Below, piece after piece: positions 22,147 to 32,282 of a stretch of DNA of 64,000 bases. Source of the stretch: Ashinkailepas kermadecensis (taxonomy: Eukaryota; Arthropoda; Thecostraca; Neolepadidae). Under the pieces are notes generated by a model. The model was given only the letters and a program-made list of their open reading frames with translations, was not told the origin of the DNA and did not search any database. A program made the translations under genes and the position numbers. The stretch covers positions 578,001-642,000 of the forward strand of contig JAOTOM010005130.1 in the NCBI GenBank assembly GCA_034440615.1, given 5' to 3'. How positions within the stretch are numbered: the first letter of the stretch is position 1; every line of letters starts with the position of its first letter.

Positions 22147-23240
22147 AAAGGGTCAAATCTCCCCCCTGGAGACATTCTTGACTATACCCACAGATGAGGC
22201 TCCGGGACCCGCCAGTCATGTTCATAACCCGACATCCCCTGACTCACCTGCACCCGCCTGCACCTACCTGGCCTCACTCGGCATCTACGCACCCAGATGC
22301 TGTATCTTTCTCAATGCCTAAGTAAACGCACAAATGATGCGAACAAATGTATTGCTGTAGTGATATCGGCACTTGCGACAAAACAACCAGAACGAAAACA
22401 ATGAAGAACAATTCGGTGGCAATAACGGTACTGTCGTTCGGCACAAAAACAGCAGGCAATTTGTGCGGCAAATGTAGCTTTTTGCTGCTTTTCCCTAGTT
22501 TGCCGGCACATCCCTAGGACGCTGATAGCGCGCCCTAAGGACAAATCTTTGACAAGTAGCACTGCCTTTCGTGCGCGCCGCACAGGTACCTGCAATAAAT
22601 AAATATGAAAAGACACACAATGTTAACGAGATCAACAGTATTGCTTGCAACTAGGTGTGTTGTGTTGTGCACTAGCGAACCCCGGAGGAGGTCAATACGA
22701 CCATGGCCCCTCCGTTGCAGCACAAAGGGATCAACAGTTTGGTTCCCTCCTGCTTTTCTGGCTGGATAAATATCGTCATTGAATACATCGAGCGAATTTG
22801 TTTTGTTTTCGCTACCGAACGGAATTTGCTTACCTATGCAACTGCGAAGCGCCAACTCCGCTCGGCAACGTTCTTTTTCAATAAATACCCCAGAATCTGA
22901 CAGCTTGTCGAAGTTGGCCAAAAACTGACCCCCTGTTGTCCACCCGTGTTGGCTGCCTGCCACCCTCCCCTCCCCCTTGTCAGTCAGCAGCAGCAGATCC
23001 ACCATGGAGATCCGTCGTCAGTGGCGTCCTCTAGCTGTAAATATCCGGCTGTATCCGCCGTCAGTGGCGTCCTCTAGCTGTAAATATGTGTAAATATTTA
23101 CACACATTTACTCTATCATATTTACTCTATCCTCTAGCTGTAAATCTAGCTGTGCATGATTTTGTATTTTTATCCGTTCTGATTTCATGTACTTATAGGG
23201 ATGTGTTCAGCAACTGTGATCGGGGTAGTCCTGATCTGGA
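22147..23240. other. no recognised feature
   Basis: A minus-strand open frame of 156 codons at 22535-23005 has no domain or splice support. A short duplication (CCGTCAGTGGCGTCCTCTAG at about 23013 and 23058) is present. Nothing else is supportable. Confidence 0.3.
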
Positions 23241-23842
23241 GGAGTGTCATCTCCCCGGGGTGGCCTTTATCTGGGGGGGAGTGTCGTCTCCCCGGGGTGG
23301 CCTTTATCTGGGGGGAGTGTCGTCTCCCCGGGGTGGCCTTTATCTGTGGGGGGGGGAGTGTCGTCTCCAGGGTGGCCTTTATCTGGGGGGGGAGGGAAGT
23401 GTCGTCTCCCGGGGTGGCCTTTATCTCGGGGGGGGGGGAGTGTCGTTTCTCGGGGTGGCCTTTATCCGGGGGGGAGTGTCGTCTCCCCGGGGTGGCCTTT
23501 ATCTGGGGGGAGTGTCATCTCCCCGGGGTGGCCTTTATCTGGGGGGGAGTGTCGTCTCCCCGGGGTGGCTTTATCTGGGGGGGGGGTGTCATCTCCCCGG
23601 GGTGGCCTTTATCTGGGTGGGGGAGTATCGTCTCCCCGGGGTGGCCTTTATCTGGGGGGGGAGGAGTGTCGTCTCCCCGGGGTGGCCTTTATCTGGGGGG
23701 GGGGGAGTGTCATCTCCCCGGGGTGGCCTTTATCTGGGGGGAGTGTCGTCTCCCCGGGGTGGCCTTTATCTGGGGGGGGGAGTGTCGTCTCACGGGGTGG
23801 CCTTTATCTGGGGGAGGGGGGGAGTGTCGTCTCCCGGGGTGT
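23241..23842 (+). repeat. 33-37-bp G-run minisatellite, about 17 copies
   Basis: Monomer GTGTCGTCTCCCCGGGGTGG, then CCTTTATCT, then a G-run that varies from about 6 to 12. G-run length variation makes unit length and frame drift. Long open frames in all three plus frames are repeat artefacts. Confidence 0.92.
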
Positions 23843-23854
23843 GAATGATTGAGA

Positions 23855-23970
23855 AAATGTCGAGGAAACGCACTCGAGCATCCCTGGAAGGTCGCTTTTG
23901 GCTGAAAAAAAAACAATAAAGGGGCAACGTTCTCTTCAGCATCCCTGAAGTTGCGTCTTTTTCCAATCGG
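23855..23970 (-). repeat. degenerate 55-60-bp repeat family, locus 3 (inverted)
   Basis: Read on the minus strand it contains TTTCAGCCAAAAGCGACC and AGGGATGCTCGAGTGCG, matching the units at 18640 and 20200. Confidence 0.5.
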
Positions 23971-25190
23971 AGGGGCCGTCTTTCCATGGAGATAGTACTT
24001 AGTCCCTCTAGCACCCTCTGCCCATCTTGGGTCCACCCCTGCCACCCCATGCTAATGTCACATTTTCCGTCGTGCTGATTTTGTGTTCATTCAATATCCA
24101 TAACTACGTTCCATTGTGTGCCCTATCCATATCCATAACTGTCCCAATATCCATAACTACGTTCCATTGTGTGATTAACGTAACCTAAGCGTAGGAACTC
24201 CACAATACCGGGGGGGGGGGGGAGCGGAGCGGGGACGAGTCCAGCCTTCAGTCTTTATTCACAGTGAGTGTCCATGTACTCCGCATGTTCAATCGCAGCA
24301 AAAAATATTGGGGAGGTGGGGAAGTGCTCCATCTGACCAATGGCTGCCGCGTTACGTAGATAGGTGACTGATACACATGTCTGTAGGCAGGACTTCCGCA
24401 GAGGTGAGCAGTTTTTGTCTGTGCCTTTTTCTGTGACACGGCGAAGCATTGCAAAGCCTGCCAAGTGGCCCACTATGCATGCTGCTCAGTGATCTGCGCA
24501 TGCTCAAGGAGGGGCGAGACGCCTCATGAACGTGGGTGGGACCTTTTTGTTGGACTTTTCACTCCTTCTCAAGTGGAGCGTATTGCCAGATGTATGTAAT
24601 GTTTGGCTATTGTGTGAGTGATGTAACCACGATTCACGCGCATATCCCTTGTTTCCTGTCTGCCAAGGTCTCTGCCAAGGTCGGATCCACGGATCTGCAT
24701 ACCCTCAGAGGGGTGCCCTGGCGGAAGAAAGCGTTAAGCTCTGGTTTGACGAAGGGGCACATTTCGGTGGCCTTTTCCTCTGAAAGCGACGCTTTGGCTG
24801 ACAATCTGTTGAGAGGAGAGGGGATGCACTCAGGCCTTCCTGAAGGGCACCTTTCCCGGCCGGGTGGGGGCGGGGGAGGGGGGCACCTTTACGGTGACGA
24901 ACACACCCGCTGAACATTGACAAGTCACAGCCAGAGCAGAACAGCGACTCAATTTGAGCCCAGGAGCGCTCCGAAATGCGCTAAGGTCCCTCTGTGTCCA
25001 GCATACAGGGGCGGAGCGTTTTAGCCGCCGGACCTCTGCCATGTTCCAGCTGCACCTTGTCGATTCAGCCCCACTCGATCCTATCCGAGCGGCGTCGAAC
25101 CAAACTACCGGGCTATCTTGCATGCTTGGCATTAGGCTTTTTCAGTTACCCTTCAGCGTGCCTGGCGCATTCCGGACGACTTTTCGCCGA
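23971..25190. other. mostly unrecognised; weak repeat at 24700-24890
   Basis: The 24700-24890 segment resembles the degenerate repeat family on the minus strand. A 34-bp sentence about 'CATAACTACGTTCCATTGTG' is repeated at about 24101 and 24152. No exon with convincing splice edges was found. Confidence 0.3.
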
Positions 25191-25194
25191 GGTG

Positions 25195-25465
25195 ACGCGA
25201 CCGCTGTGACGTCACAAGCGGTGACGTGGCAACTGTGACGTCACATTCGCGACGTTGGACGATTCACACCGGCAGGTGGTGACACCACATCAGACGATTG
25301 GTGATCAGCCGGTAATTACGTCACGTGTGACGTCACTACGTCGGATGATCTCTGATCATCCGGTAATTACGTCACGTCAGCACGTGTGAGGTCACTACGT
25401 CGGATGATCTCTGATCAGCCGGTAATTACGTCACGTCAACACGTGTGACGTCACTACGTGGGATG
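25195..25465 (+). repeat. roughly 60-bp tandem repeat rich in TGACGTCA palindromes
   Basis: About three units on the theme GATCAGCCGGTAATTACGTC, then a CACGTGTGACGTCACTACG block. GTGACGTCAC recurs at about 25206, 25236, 25328 and 25447. TGACGTCA is the classical CREB/ATF site. Whether it acts as an enhancer here is unknown. Confidence 0.7.
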
Positions 25466-25890
25466 GTGACGCACCAACCGAGCGTGATAGATAGCCGGCC
25501 AACGGACTCCAGCCTGTCACCATGGCTGGTGATGATGTTCGCAGCTGCACAGTACGAAAGGTGACGTCATCCGACACAAAGTGGCCGCACGACGCCGGCC
25601 ACTAAGTGCTCACCACCACTGACGCATGTCGGATTTCGTTGAGATGCAGGGGGCGACATTTTGAGGGAACGCCTCCGATTACAAGACTTGTTGAGCGGGG
25701 TCCGGGGTGCACTTGACGTTCGCACAGTGGTGTCCAACCAGCCGGAGGGGAGCCTTCGACTGCCAATTCCGCTGGGTGGTGAGTGATGGGTGCTCGGTCT
25801 CTGAGGCCGCCCCATCCCCATCGGGAGTGGCTTTCGGGGCGCTAAGGGAGAGTGGCTGTCGCTCCTTCCCCCTCCCCCTCCCCCGCTGAG
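25466..25890. other. intron-like DNA ending in a pyrimidine tract
   Basis: No feature is seen except the CT-rich run at 25861-25886, which reads as the polypyrimidine tract of the following exon. Confidence 0.4.
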
Positions 25891-26064
25891 CCGTCCCAAG
25901 TGGCCGCGGTGTGGTATCGCGAGCTAAGTATTGAGGATAGTTGCGGGTCCAGTGACGAGGCAGCAGTTCAGATACCACTCTTCGATGCTGACCGTCGTCT
26001 CCAATGTGAATCCGGTTACGACGCGCGGTTTCTCCTGGTTGCACGCGTTCCTGCCGACCCAGAG
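25891..26064 (+). CDS. internal exon candidate, plus strand, unknown protein
   Basis: A long pyrimidine tract (25861-25886) leads to CTGAG at 25890. A 58-codon frame then runs to GACCCAGAG, followed by the donor GTGACA at 26065. The peptide includes VAAVWYRELSIEDSCGSSDE and later PLFDADRRLQCESGYDARFL, well mixed and protein-like. The exon is phase 0 at both ends; an alternative acceptor after CCCAAG (25900) would also keep the frame. The downstream 22-bp array begins with copies of this exon's last nine bases and its donor. No family recognised, and no partner exon in the same strand is confirmed. Confidence 0.52.
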
Positions 26065-26510
26065 GTGACACGTCACCCGACCCAGAGGCGACACGTCACC
26101 TGACCCAGAGGTGACACGTCACCTGACCCAGAGGTGACATGTCACCTGACCCAGAGGTGACACGTCATTTGACCCAAAGATGACACGTCACCTGACCAGA
26201 GGTGACATGTCACCTGACCCAGAGGTGACACGTCACCTGACCCAGAGGTGACACGTCACCCGACCCAGAGGTGACATGACACTTGCTCCAGAAGTGACAC
26301 GTCACCAGACCCAGAGGTGACACGTCACCCGACTCAGACGCGACACGACACCCGACCCAGAGGTGACACGTCACCTGACCCAGAGGTGACACGTCACCCG
26401 ACTCAGACGCGACACGACACCCGACCCAGAGGTGACACGTCACCTGACCCAAAGGTGACACGTCACTTGCTCCAGAAGTGACACGTCACCCGACACAGGA
26501 GTGACGTCAC
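26056..26510 (+). repeat. 22-bp minisatellite built on an exon-donor junction
   Basis: About 20 copies of GACCCAGAGGTGACACGTCA plus two bases. The first copy is the real junction: exon end GACCCAGAG, intron start GTGACACG. Each copy repeats a potential donor AG/GTGACA. Confidence 0.88.
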
Positions 26511-26534
26511 ATGACCTCGTCACATGACTTTTAT

Positions 26535-26562
26535 CCATGAACAGTCGGGAAACTGTTCATGG
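26535..26562. other. perfect 11-bp hairpin
   Basis: Arms CCATGAACAGT (26535-26545) and ACTGTTCATGG (26552-26562), loop of 6 nt. No surrounding terminator or transposon signature. Confidence 0.85.
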
Positions 26563-26657
26563 AGAAAACTCTGATCGGAAAAGTAGGATGCATTTGCCCG
26601 CCACCTGGCTTAGCCTGTGGAGGGTCGGAGACGTCATGCAGAACAGGACAGAACACC

Positions 26658-27135
26658 GCCACTACCACTACTACTACTACTGCTGCTGCTACAACTATGC
26701 CACCACCACTACTACTACTGCAGAAAAGGACAAAACACCGCCACTACCACTACTACTACTACTACTACTGCTGCTGCTGCTACAACTATGCCACCACCAC
26801 TTCTACTACTACTACTACTACTGCTGGTATACCACTGATACCACAGATAGCAATACGACTACCGTTGTTACTACAACATAGCAATAGTGGTACACGACTG
26901 CATAGTGATGGTGGCAACTGTAGCAATAGTAGTAGTAGTAGTCATGGCTGGAGATCCCAGATGGGTCGGAGGGTCTGGACCCCTCTTAGTTTGGTACCCT
27001 GCTAATGTTAATTTGTAACTTTCCCTATTCAATCTGGAAATATGTCTTGCGACTTGGACACTCCCTGGCTTCGTGAGAGATACCCAGCCCTGGTAGTAGT
27101 AATAGTAGCATTAGTAGTAGTAGTAGTAGTACGCA
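26658..27135 (+). repeat. ACT/TAG trinucleotide repeats
   Basis: Two blocks of (CTA/ACT)n with GCTGCTGCTACAACTATGCC spacers at 26658-26835, and TAG-type runs at 26920-26942 and about 27095-27132. The first block is itself a duplication (GACA(G/A)AACACCGCCACTACC at about 26647 and 26729). Confidence 0.85.
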
Positions 27136-27196
27136 TAGTTGCATGAACAAATCAAAATACACTACTTGAACTCACTCATTGGTGAGACGCCAGCAC

Positions 27197-27266
27197 ATGT
27201 ATTGTTGTTTGTTGTGTTGCATGTATTGTTGTGTGTTGTGTTGCATGTATTGTTGTGTGTTGTGCC
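27197..27266 (+). repeat. 24-bp minisatellite, three copies
   Basis: Three copies of ATGTATTGTTGTGTGTTGTG plus TTGC. Confidence 0.8.
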
Positions 27267-27411
27267 AACACACGTGTGTTCACCATCAGCTGAAGACAGC
27301 TAATGCTTGATTTGCAAGTCTCCATCCGTAGGTGGGGTGTCGTTCTTTACTATTAGTTGAGCATAACAAGTTCATCTGGGATAAATTGAGGTGTTCACGT
27401 TGATGATGGTG

Positions 27412-29470
27412 TTTCACTGTCCAGTAGATGTGCGGTGTTTACCGTCCAGTAGATGTGCGCTGTTTACTGTCCAGTAGATGTGCGGTGTTCACTGTCCAGT
27501 AGATGTGCGCTGTTTACCGTCCAGTAGATGTGCGGTGTTTCACTGTCCAGTAGATGTGCGATGTTTACCGCCCATTAGATGTGCGCTGTTTACCGTACAG
27601 TAGATGTGCGGTGTTTACCGTCCAGTAGATGTGCGATGTTTACCGCCCATTAGATGTGCGCTGTTTACCGTACAGTAGATGTGCGGTGTTTACCGTCCAG
27701 TAGATGTGCGGTGTTCACTGTCCAGTAGATGTGCGGTGTTTACTGTCCAGTAGATGTGCGGTGTTTACTGTCCAGTAGATGTGCGGTGTTCACTGTCCAG
27801 TAAATGTGCGGTGTTCACTGTCCAGTAGATGTGCGGTGTTCACTGTCCAGTAGATGTGCGGTGTTCACTGTCCAGTATATGTACGCTGTTTACCGTCCAG
27901 TAGATGTTCGGTGCTCACTGTCCAGTAGATATGCGGTGTTTCACTGTCCAGTAGATGTGCGGTGTTCACTGTCCAGTAGATGTGCGGTGTTTACTGTCCA
28001 GTAGATGTGCGGTGTTTACTGTCCAGTAGATGTGCGGTGTTCACTGTCCAGTAAATGTGCGGTGTTCACTGTCCAGTAGATGTGCGGTGTTCGCTGTCCA
28101 GTAGATGTGCGGTGTTTACCGTCCAGTAGATGTGCGGTGTTCACTGTCCAGTAGATGTGCGGTGTTCACTGTCCAGTATATGTACGCTGTTTACCGTCCA
28201 GTAGATGCTCGGTGCTCACTGTCCAGTAGATATGCGGTGTTCACTGTCCAGTAGATGTGCGCTGTTTACCGTCCAGTAGATGTTCGGTGCTCACTGTCCA
28301 GTAGATGTGCGGTGTTCACTGTCCAGTAGATGTGCGATGTTCACTGTCCAGTAGATGTGCGGTGTTCACTGTCCAGTATATGTGCGGTGTTCACTGTCCA
28401 GTAGATGTGCGGTGTTTACCGTCCAGTAGATGTACGCTGTTTACCGTCCAGTAGATGTTCGGTGCTCACTGTCCAGTAGATGTGCGGTGTTTACCGTCCA
28501 GTAGATGTGCGGTGTTTACCGTCCAGTAGATGTGCGGTGTTTCACTGTCCAGTAGATGTGCGGTGTTTACCGTCCAGTAGATGTGCGCTGTTTACCGTCC
28601 AGTAGATGTGCGGTGTTCACTGTCCAGTAGATGTGCGGTGTTTACTGTCCAGTAGATGTGCGGTGTTTACTGTCCAGTAGATGTGCGGTGTTCACTGTCC
28701 AGTAAATGTGCGGTGTTCACTGTCCAGTAGATGTGCGGTGTTTACCGTCCAGTAGATGTGCGGCGTTCACTGTCCAGTAGATATGCGGTGTTCACTGTCC
28801 AGTAGATGTGCGGTGTTTACTGTCCAGTAGATATGCGGTGTTTACTGTCCAGTAGATGTGCGGTGCTCACTGTCCATTAGATGTGCGCTGTTTACCGTAC
28901 AGTAGATGTGCGCTGTTTACCGTCCAGTAAATGTGCGGTGTTTACCGTCCAGTAGATGTGCACTGTTTACCGTCCAGTAGATGTGCGGTGTTCACTGTTC
29001 AGTAGATGTGCGGTGTTTACCGTCCAGTAGATGTGCGGTGTTTCACTGTCCAGTAAAAGTGCGTTGTTTACCGTCCAGTAGATGTGCGGTGTTCACTTTC
29101 CAGTAGATGTGCGGTGTTTCACTGTCCAGTAGATGTGCGCTGTTTACCGTCCAGTAGATGTACGCTGTTTACTGTCCAGTATATGTGCGGTGTTTACCGT
29201 CCAGTAGATGTTCGGTGTTTACCGTCCAGTAGATGTGCGGTGCTCACTGTCCAGTAGATGTGCGGTGTTCACTGTCCAGTAGATGTGCGGTGTTTACCGT
29301 CCAGTAGATGTGCGGTGTTTACCGTCCAGTAAATGTGCGGTGTTCACTGTCCAGTAGATGTGTGGTGTTTACCGTCCAGTAGATGTGCGGTGTTTACCGT
29401 CCAGTAGATGTGCGGTGTTCACTGTCCAGTAGATGTGCGGTGTTCACTGTCCAGTCGATGTGCGTGTCCT
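27412..29470 (-). repeat. 25-26-bp minisatellite, about 80 copies, derived from an exon donor junction
   Basis: Two kilobases of a unit that on the minus strand contains CACATCTACTGGACAGTG preceded by AACACCG. The adjacent minus-strand exon (29481-29650) ends AACACAGACATCTACTG and its intron begins GTCAGT. The monomer is thus a copy of that junction with GT changed to GA in most copies. The array starts 10 bp inside the intron. Confidence 0.93.
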
Positions 29471-29480
29471 TGCTACTGAC

Positions 29481-29650
29481 CAGTAGATGTCTGTGTTAGA
29501 GTTGGAGTCTATGCCCATCTTGATACAGCTGCCAGTGTCCACAGTGCCGACCACCAGCTGACTGCACTTCACGTACTTGGGCTCCAAGAAGTGCGCTTGG
29601 TTGTCCCAGACTCCGGTGGCCACGTGACCCGCCGGGCACTTGTGTTCACC
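29481..29650 (-). CDS. exon of minus-strand Cys-rich gene 2 (exon g)
   Basis: Minus-strand exon of 170 bp between acceptor GATATTGACAG and donor GTCAGT. It reads GEHKCPAGHVATGVWDN, then EPKYVKCSQLVVGTVDTGSC and ends in SNSNTDIY plus two bases. Cysteines in KC.AGH, VKCSQ and GSCIK suggest a disulfide-bonded extracellular module. I do not recognise the family. It starts in phase 0, matching the phase-0 end of the exon at 30359-30498. Its two bordering introns both carry minisatellites made of its own splice junctions. The 3' continuation of the gene was not found to the left. Confidence 0.68.
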
Positions 29651-29850
29651 CTGTCAATATCGGCCGTCAGGTACCACCTGTCAATGTCGGCCGTCAGCTA
29701 CCACCTGTCAATATCGGCCTTCAGCTACCACCTGTGAATGTTGGCCCTCAGCTACCACCTGTCAATGTTGGCCCTCAGCTACCACCTGTCAATGTCGGCC
29801 GTCAGCTACCACCTGTCAATGTCGACCGTCAGGTACCACCTGCCACGGCC
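29651..29850 (-). repeat. 27-bp minisatellite derived from an exon acceptor junction
   Basis: Seven to eight copies. On the minus strand each contains GGCCGA(C/T)ATTGACAG, the acceptor of the exon at 29650. Each copy is therefore an AG acceptor look-alike. Confidence 0.88.
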
Positions 29851-30358
29851 GGTGGTAGCTGTCGGTGGTTGCAGCAGCTGGCAACGCCGGTGGCAACAGT
29901 GGCAGCAGTGGTAGCTGTCGTATGGTCGGTGCGGACTATCTGCGGTTGGTTGTGTCTCCCGGTTGGTTGGTTGTGTCTGCGGTTGGTTCTGTCTCCCGGT
30001 CAGTTCAAGAGACTTCACGATTGATGGAAAAGCTCGGGCGAAGGAAGCTATGGTCAACATTGATTTGAGGATCTGCATATGCTGAAAGTTCATGGAAGTG
30101 AAGGTTGTTCGAACACTCGACAGTGAGCGGATGACGTAGTGCTGCTGTGGAGGGGCGCACACTTCTTGCATGAGGGATGACACGAGAGAGATTGCGCGAT
30201 TGCAAGATTGCACGCGAGAGGTGCACAAGAGGGGCACGAGAGACTCACGAGTCTACTCTCGACAGCAAGCAGCGTGGGGTATTTGGTGAATGGGGTCAGA
30301 TGCAGTGGGTGGCCTTGGTTCAGGTCGCCCCCCCCCCTCCCTCCCTGCTGAGAGTTAC
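29851..30358. other. intron of gene 2, no further feature
   Basis: Contains short GTTGGTTGTGTCTCCCG duplications at 29945-30000 and GAGAG-rich sequence. No exon is supported. Confidence 0.4.
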
Positions 30359-30498
30359 CGTTGTGGTCACGTCCAGTGCGTGTCCGTTGGTTGGGTCCAC
30401 GGTCAGGTGGATGTTGGCGAAGCGGGTGCAGAGCAGCAGGTCCATGTCGCGCGGAATGTTCTTGCCAACTTTGTCAAGTCTACTCAGACCCATTATTC
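30359..30498 (-). CDS. exon of minus-strand Cys-rich gene 2 (exon f)
   Basis: Minus-strand 140-bp exon from acceptor GTGCCGCAG to donor GTAACT. Two leading bases complete the codon of the upstream exon; 46 codons follow, including KVGKNIPRDMDLLLCTRFAN and HLTVDPTNGHALDVTT. Balanced composition, one cysteine, no stop. The start phase fits the exon at 32057-32236 and the end phase fits the exon at 29481-29650. Function unknown. The flanking upstream array contains repeated copies of its acceptor plus its first dozen bases. Confidence 0.7.
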
Positions 30499-31260
30499 CT
30501 GCGGCACAGCATTAAACAGCTCAGCCCAACACACCTGCACAACACCGGCACACAGCTCATCCCAACACGCCTGCACAACACCGACACACAGCTCATCCCA
30601 ACACACCAACACACCTGCACAACACCGGCACACAGACCCATTATTCCTGCGGCACACCATTAAACAGCTCAACCCAACAAGCCTACACAACACCGGTACA
30701 CAGCTCATCTCATCACACCAACACACCTGCACAACACCGGCACACAGCTCATCCCAACACACCAACACACCTGCACAACACCGGCACACAGACTCATTAT
30801 TCCTGCGGCACACCATTAAACAGCTCAACCCAACACGCCTGCACAACACCGGCACACAGATCATCTCATCACACCAACACACCTGCACAACACCGGCACA
30901 CAGCTCATCCCAATACACCAACACGCCTGCACAACACCGGCACACAGCTCATCCGAACACACCAGCACGCCTGCACAACACCGGCACACAGACCCATTAT
31001 TCCTGCGGCACAGCATTAAAGAGCTCAACCCAACACGCCTGCACAACATCGGCAGACAGCTCATCCCAACACGCCTGCACAACACCGGTACACAGCTCAT
31101 CTCATCACACCAATACACCTGCACGACACCGGTAAACAGCTCATCCCAACACACCTGCACAACACCGGTAAACAGCTTATCTCAACACACCTGCACACCT
31201 GCACAACACCGGTTCACCACTTAATCCAATACCTGCACAACACCGGCACACAGTTCTCCC
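30499..31260 (-). repeat. compound minisatellite containing copies of the exon acceptor junction
   Basis: Basic unit about 35 bp (plus strand CAGCTCATCCCAACACACC, then TGCACAACACCGGCA). Longer units at about 30637, 30791 and 30988 also contain CCCATTATTCCTGCGGCACA, which on the minus strand is the acceptor TGTGCCGCAG followed by the exon's first bases GAATAATGGG. So the real junction at 30498/30499 has been copied at least three times. Confidence 0.9.
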
Positions 31261-31639
31261 CGACACACCTGCAAATTATCCTAATACCTGAAAACCATAA
31301 TAATCTGAAAAACCATAATAATCATAACATCGCCGCACAACTAACCCCGGATATGCTGAACAGCATCGCTCTGGAAATGCCGAACATCTACTTCGACATT
31401 GGCTTGTCTGCATCAATGAGCTTGTTGACGTTGACTTTTAGTCCTGCTGTGGCATCTCTGGTGATTTGGCGAATCTTTGATTCAAGTGACAATATTTTCC
31501 GCACCTGTCCTGGACAATCTGGTGCATCCAAAACGACAACGATGGAGCTATTGTGTAGTATGCCTTACTTTGCCCAGCTTAAAGCATGGTCATCCTCATC
31601 TGCCAACAGTAAGTCCATTCTCAACTGTCAGGACTGTAT
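31261..31639. other. intron of gene 2, no recognised feature
   Basis: Unique DNA between two arrays. Short open frames without splice support. Confidence 0.4.
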
Positions 31640-32056
31640 GGTCATCCTCATCTGTCAGAATGCATGACCATCCTCACCTGTCAAGAGAGTAAGGTCATCC
31701 TCACCTGTTAGGACAGCAGGGCCATCCTCACCTATGAGGAGTATGGCCATCCTCACCTGCCAGTAGTACGGTCATCCTCACCTGTCAGGAGTATGGCCAT
31801 CCTCACCTGCCAGTAGTACGGCCATCCTCACCTGCCAGTAGTACGGCCATCCTCACCTGTCAGGAGTATGGCCATCCTCACCTGCCAGTAGTACGGCCAT
31901 CCTCACCTCTCAGTAGTACGGCCATCCTCACCTGTCAGGAGCATGGCCATCCTCACCTGCCAGTAGTACGGCCATCCTCACCTGTCAGGAGTATGGCCAT
32001 CCTCACCTGCCAGTAGTACGGCCATCCTCACCTGCCAGTAGTACGGCCATCCTCAC
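31640..32056 (-). repeat. 25-26-bp minisatellite derived from an exon donor junction
   Basis: About 16 copies. On the minus strand the monomer is CTGACAGGTGAGGATGGCC plus a few bases, where CTGACAG is the end of the exon at 32057 and GTGAGG its donor. Every copy keeps CAG/GTGAGG, a near-consensus 5' splice site. Confidence 0.93.
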
Positions 32057-32236
32057 CTGTCAGGACAGTATGAACTCCCCCGCTGGTGCTGCAGTCGTAT
32101 TTCCACTCAGCGTCGGCATCTTTTGATCCAGATGTATAGTCGTTGGTGTCCAAGTTGGCTGGCTCCATACTGTGATCTTCGTATATGCTGAAGAAGAACT
32201 GGCCCAAGCCCGTCCACGTCTCCACGCGCGACACAC
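32057..32236 (-). CDS. exon of minus-strand Cys-rich gene 2 (exon e)
   Basis: 180-bp minus-strand exon between acceptor CCGGTGTTACAG and donor GTGAGG. Reads VSRVETWTGLGQFFFSIYED, then DYTSGSKDADAEWKYDCS and HTVLT. Rich in aromatic and acidic residues, one cysteine, no recognised domain. It has two leading and one trailing base, matching both neighbours (32522-32563 before, 30359-30498 after). The downstream intron starts with an array of its donor junction. It is one of the best supported exons here because both splice sites are strong and the phases agree. Confidence 0.75.
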
Positions 32237-32282
32237 CTGTAACACCGGGCACACTCGTCTGTGGCACTCACGCAGCCTGCCG

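Noticed and set aside
22535..23005. 156-codon minus-strand open frame
   Set aside because: No domain, no convincing splice edges and a low-complexity C-terminal half; kept only as a note.
23086..23852. Gly/Ser/Pro-rich plus-strand frames
   Set aside because: Products of the G-run minisatellite in all three frames.
27412..29470. CRISPR-like regular repeats
   Set aside because: Units are contiguous with no unique spacers and no cas genes; the DNA is eukaryotic. These are minisatellites.
30290..31135. 281-codon plus-strand His/Thr-rich frame
   Set aside because: Antisense of a real exon followed by minisatellite.
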